Assembly: GCA_021792815.1 (NCBI GenBank)
Contig: JAJYTX010000176.1
Coordinates: 1 to 6,385 of the forward strand
From: Pseudomonadota bacterium
GTDB lineage: Bacteria > Pseudomonadota > Gammaproteobacteria > Steroidobacterales > Steroidobacteraceae
Reading direction: 5' to 3'
Length of the DNA: 6,385 nt
Part shown: positions 5,505 through 6,385 of the stretch, piece after piece
Numbering within the stretch: the stretch's first letter is position 1
Layout of the letters: the number at the start of each line of letters is the position of its first letter
The notes under the pieces: model-generated
Told to the model about the DNA's origin: nothing
Databases searched by the model: none
The model's input: the letters and a program-made list of their open reading frames with translations, nothing else
Made by a program: the position numbers and the translations under genes

Positions 5505-5554
5505 CGTTCCTGCACAGCGAACCTACTTACCGGCGATGCGTCAAGGGGCACTGA
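5501..5554 (+). CDS. Second short leader ORF of 17 aa, linking to the multihaem cytochrome
   Basis: It starts inside the stop codon of the 26-aa ORF (ATGA) and encodes MTFLHSEPTYRRCVKGH. Its TGA at 5552-5554 is separated by one base from the cytochrome ATG at 5556 (TGAGATG). The start has no ribosome site of its own worth naming, so it would depend on re-initiation after the first ORF. Its last codons contain the AAGGGG that serves the cytochrome start, so translating ribosomes would uncover that site. It is too short to judge by coding statistics. Confidence 0.25.
   Translation: MTFLHSEPTYRRCVKGH
5543..5548 (+). promoter_or_regulatory. Ribosome binding site of the multihaem cytochrome
   Basis: AAGGGG lies 7 bases before the ATG at 5556 and falls within the coding part of the 17-aa ORF. 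It supports this start. An in-frame TGA at 5502-5504 with no other start codon after it leaves no alternative upstream. Confidence 0.5.
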
Positions 5555-5555
5555 G

Positions 5556-6385
5556 ATGTGGCGAAGCGTATTCCGTCGATGCGGTAACATCGTCAAACGG
5601 CCGTCTGCCTGCGGGACGTGGCGTAGCGCGCAGACGGCGAGTGCCGGCTCTGCCTGGCGCGGCACGGCGCTGCGCGGCGCCGTCAGGATCGTATTCGGAC
5701 TGTCGTTCCTGGTCGGAATCGGCGCGGTCGGCAGCGCCTCGGCCGGGTCCGCGGGCACCCCGGGCGCGGACAGCGCGGGAGCGGCCTATCAGCAGATGCG
5801 CGACAGTCAGCCTTACGCCCCCAACGGCGCACAGACCTGTCTCACCTGCCACAACTCGCCGCCGGTCAACGATATCCTGAAGACACCCATGGGTGTCGCT
5901 TCCGACCCGGCGACGCCGCTCGGACAACACGGCTGCGAGTCGTGCCATGGGCCGAGCGGCTATCACGCCGAGCTGAAAATGGTCGATGGCAAGCTGATAC
6001 TGCCGCCGGTGCTGTTCAAGAAGCCGAAGATCAACGTCGGGGTGGACGCCTCGCCGGTGGCAGCGCAGAACAAGGCCTGTCAGGCCTGCCACCAGGGCGA
6101 CATGCCGATCAACTGGATGGGCAGTCCGCACCAGACGGCGCAGCTCGCCTGCGCCTCCTGTCATACGGTGCACGCGCTGAAGGATCCGGTGCTGGTGCGC
6201 ACCACCCAGCCGAAGGTGTGCTTCAGCTGCCACCAGGATGTGCGCGCGATGAGCTTCGAGTACTCGCATCACCCCATCCGCGAGGGCAAGGTGGTGTGCT
6301 CGGACTGCCACAATCCGATGGGCGGTCACGGGCCCTACCAGCTGAAGCAGTTCACCGTCAACCAGACCTGCTACCAGTGCCATGC
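5556..6385 (+). CDS. MtrA/DmsE-family decahaem c-type cytochrome, N-terminal 276 residues (cut by window edge)
   Basis: Seven CxxCH motifs are visible: CLTCH 95-99, CESCH 127-131, CQACH 175-179, CASCH 199-203, CFSCH 222-226, CSDCH 248-252 and CYQCH 272-276. Their spacing and the text around them (CESCHGPSGYH, NWMGSPHQTAQLACASCHTVHA, QPKVCFSCHQDVRA, HHPIREGKVVCSDCHNP, TVNQTCYQCH) match the MtrA/DmsE/MtoA/PioA group, which has ten haems in about 310-340 residues; three motifs are expected beyond the edge. His125, His137, His192, His206, His238/239 and His258 are candidate distal ligands for bis-His haems. In this family the cytochrome sits in an MtrB/PioB outer-membrane barrel and carries electrons across the outer membrane. 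A signal peptide is present but late: about 40 mostly polar, Arg-rich residues precede the hydrophobic core VFGLSFLVGIGAVG, with a predicted cut after SASA at residue 63. The long n-region is odd, and the true start might be later in vivo, although no better start codon is seen. Two short ORFs lead directly into it. Confidence 0.93.
   Translation, partial: MWRSVFRRCGNIVKRPSACGTWRSAQTASAGSAWRGTALRGAVRIVFGLSFLVGIGAVGSASAGSAGTPGADSAGAAYQQMRDSQPYAPNGAQTCLTCHNSPPVNDILKTPMGVASDPATPLGQHGCESCHGPSGYHAELKMVDGKLILPPVLFKKPKINVGVDASPVAAQNKACQACHQGDMPINWMGSPHQTAQLACASCHTVHALKDPVLVRTTQPKVCFSCHQDVRAMSFEYSHHPIREGKVVCSDCHNPMGGHGPYQLKQFTVNQTCYQCH

Noticed and set aside
5541..6383. A 280-codon open frame on the minus strand
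   Set aside because: It is the mirror of the multihaem cytochrome. Its regular His/Val/Leu pattern comes from reverse-reading the cytochrome codons.
1..6385. CRISPR arrays, insertion sequences, tRNA or rRNA genes
   Set aside because: No regularly spaced long repeats, transposase-like frames, terminal inverted repeats or tRNA cloverleaf sequences were seen. The 11-bp repeats are short operator-like pairs.

Overview
The window is GC-rich, gene-dense DNA of a proteobacterial kind. The class is inferred from the GC-rich third codon positions, the OmpR-type two-component system and above all an MtrA/DmsE-type multihaem cytochrome; the species cannot be named. The theme is periplasmic c-type cytochrome electron transfer with a two-component system beside it. 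No tRNA, rRNA, CRISPR array or insertion sequence is visible.

Layout. (1) 1-388, minus: N-terminal part of a phospholipase D-type cardiolipin synthase that runs off the left edge. (2) 511-1257 and 1683-2393, minus: a small sensor histidine kinase without visible sensor or membrane segments, downstream of an OmpR/PhoB-family response regulator, with about 425 bp between them holding a long inverted repeat. (3) 2394-2810: a gap with one doubtful small ORF. (4) 2811-4076, minus: a compact three-gene run (intergenic gaps of 20 and 16 bp, each gene with its own Shine-Dalgarno) encoding a secreted monohaem cytochrome c, a short protein that looks like a decayed cytochrome c whose CxxCH has become CxxWH, and a secreted YtkA/FixH-like protein rich in His/Met positions. 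(5) 4077-5423: an unusually long divergent intergenic region carrying AT-richer islands and five pairs of TTCTCG-like hexamers, each pair spaced exactly 11 bp, which I propose as the operator family of the neighbouring response regulator. (6) 5424-6385, plus: two very short ORFs chained by ATGA and TGAGATG junctions directly into a multihaem cytochrome of the MtrA/DmsE decahaem family, which runs off the right edge after seven CxxCH motifs.

How it may work together (inference): the decahaem cytochrome would be the periplasmic part of an outer-membrane porin-cytochrome conduit (an MtrB/PioB-type barrel is expected just outside the right edge). The small monohaem cytochrome would shuttle electrons in the periplasm, and the two-component system would control both divergent units through the 11-bp direct repeats. 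Direction of electron flow (metal reduction or Fe(II) oxidation) cannot be told from the window.
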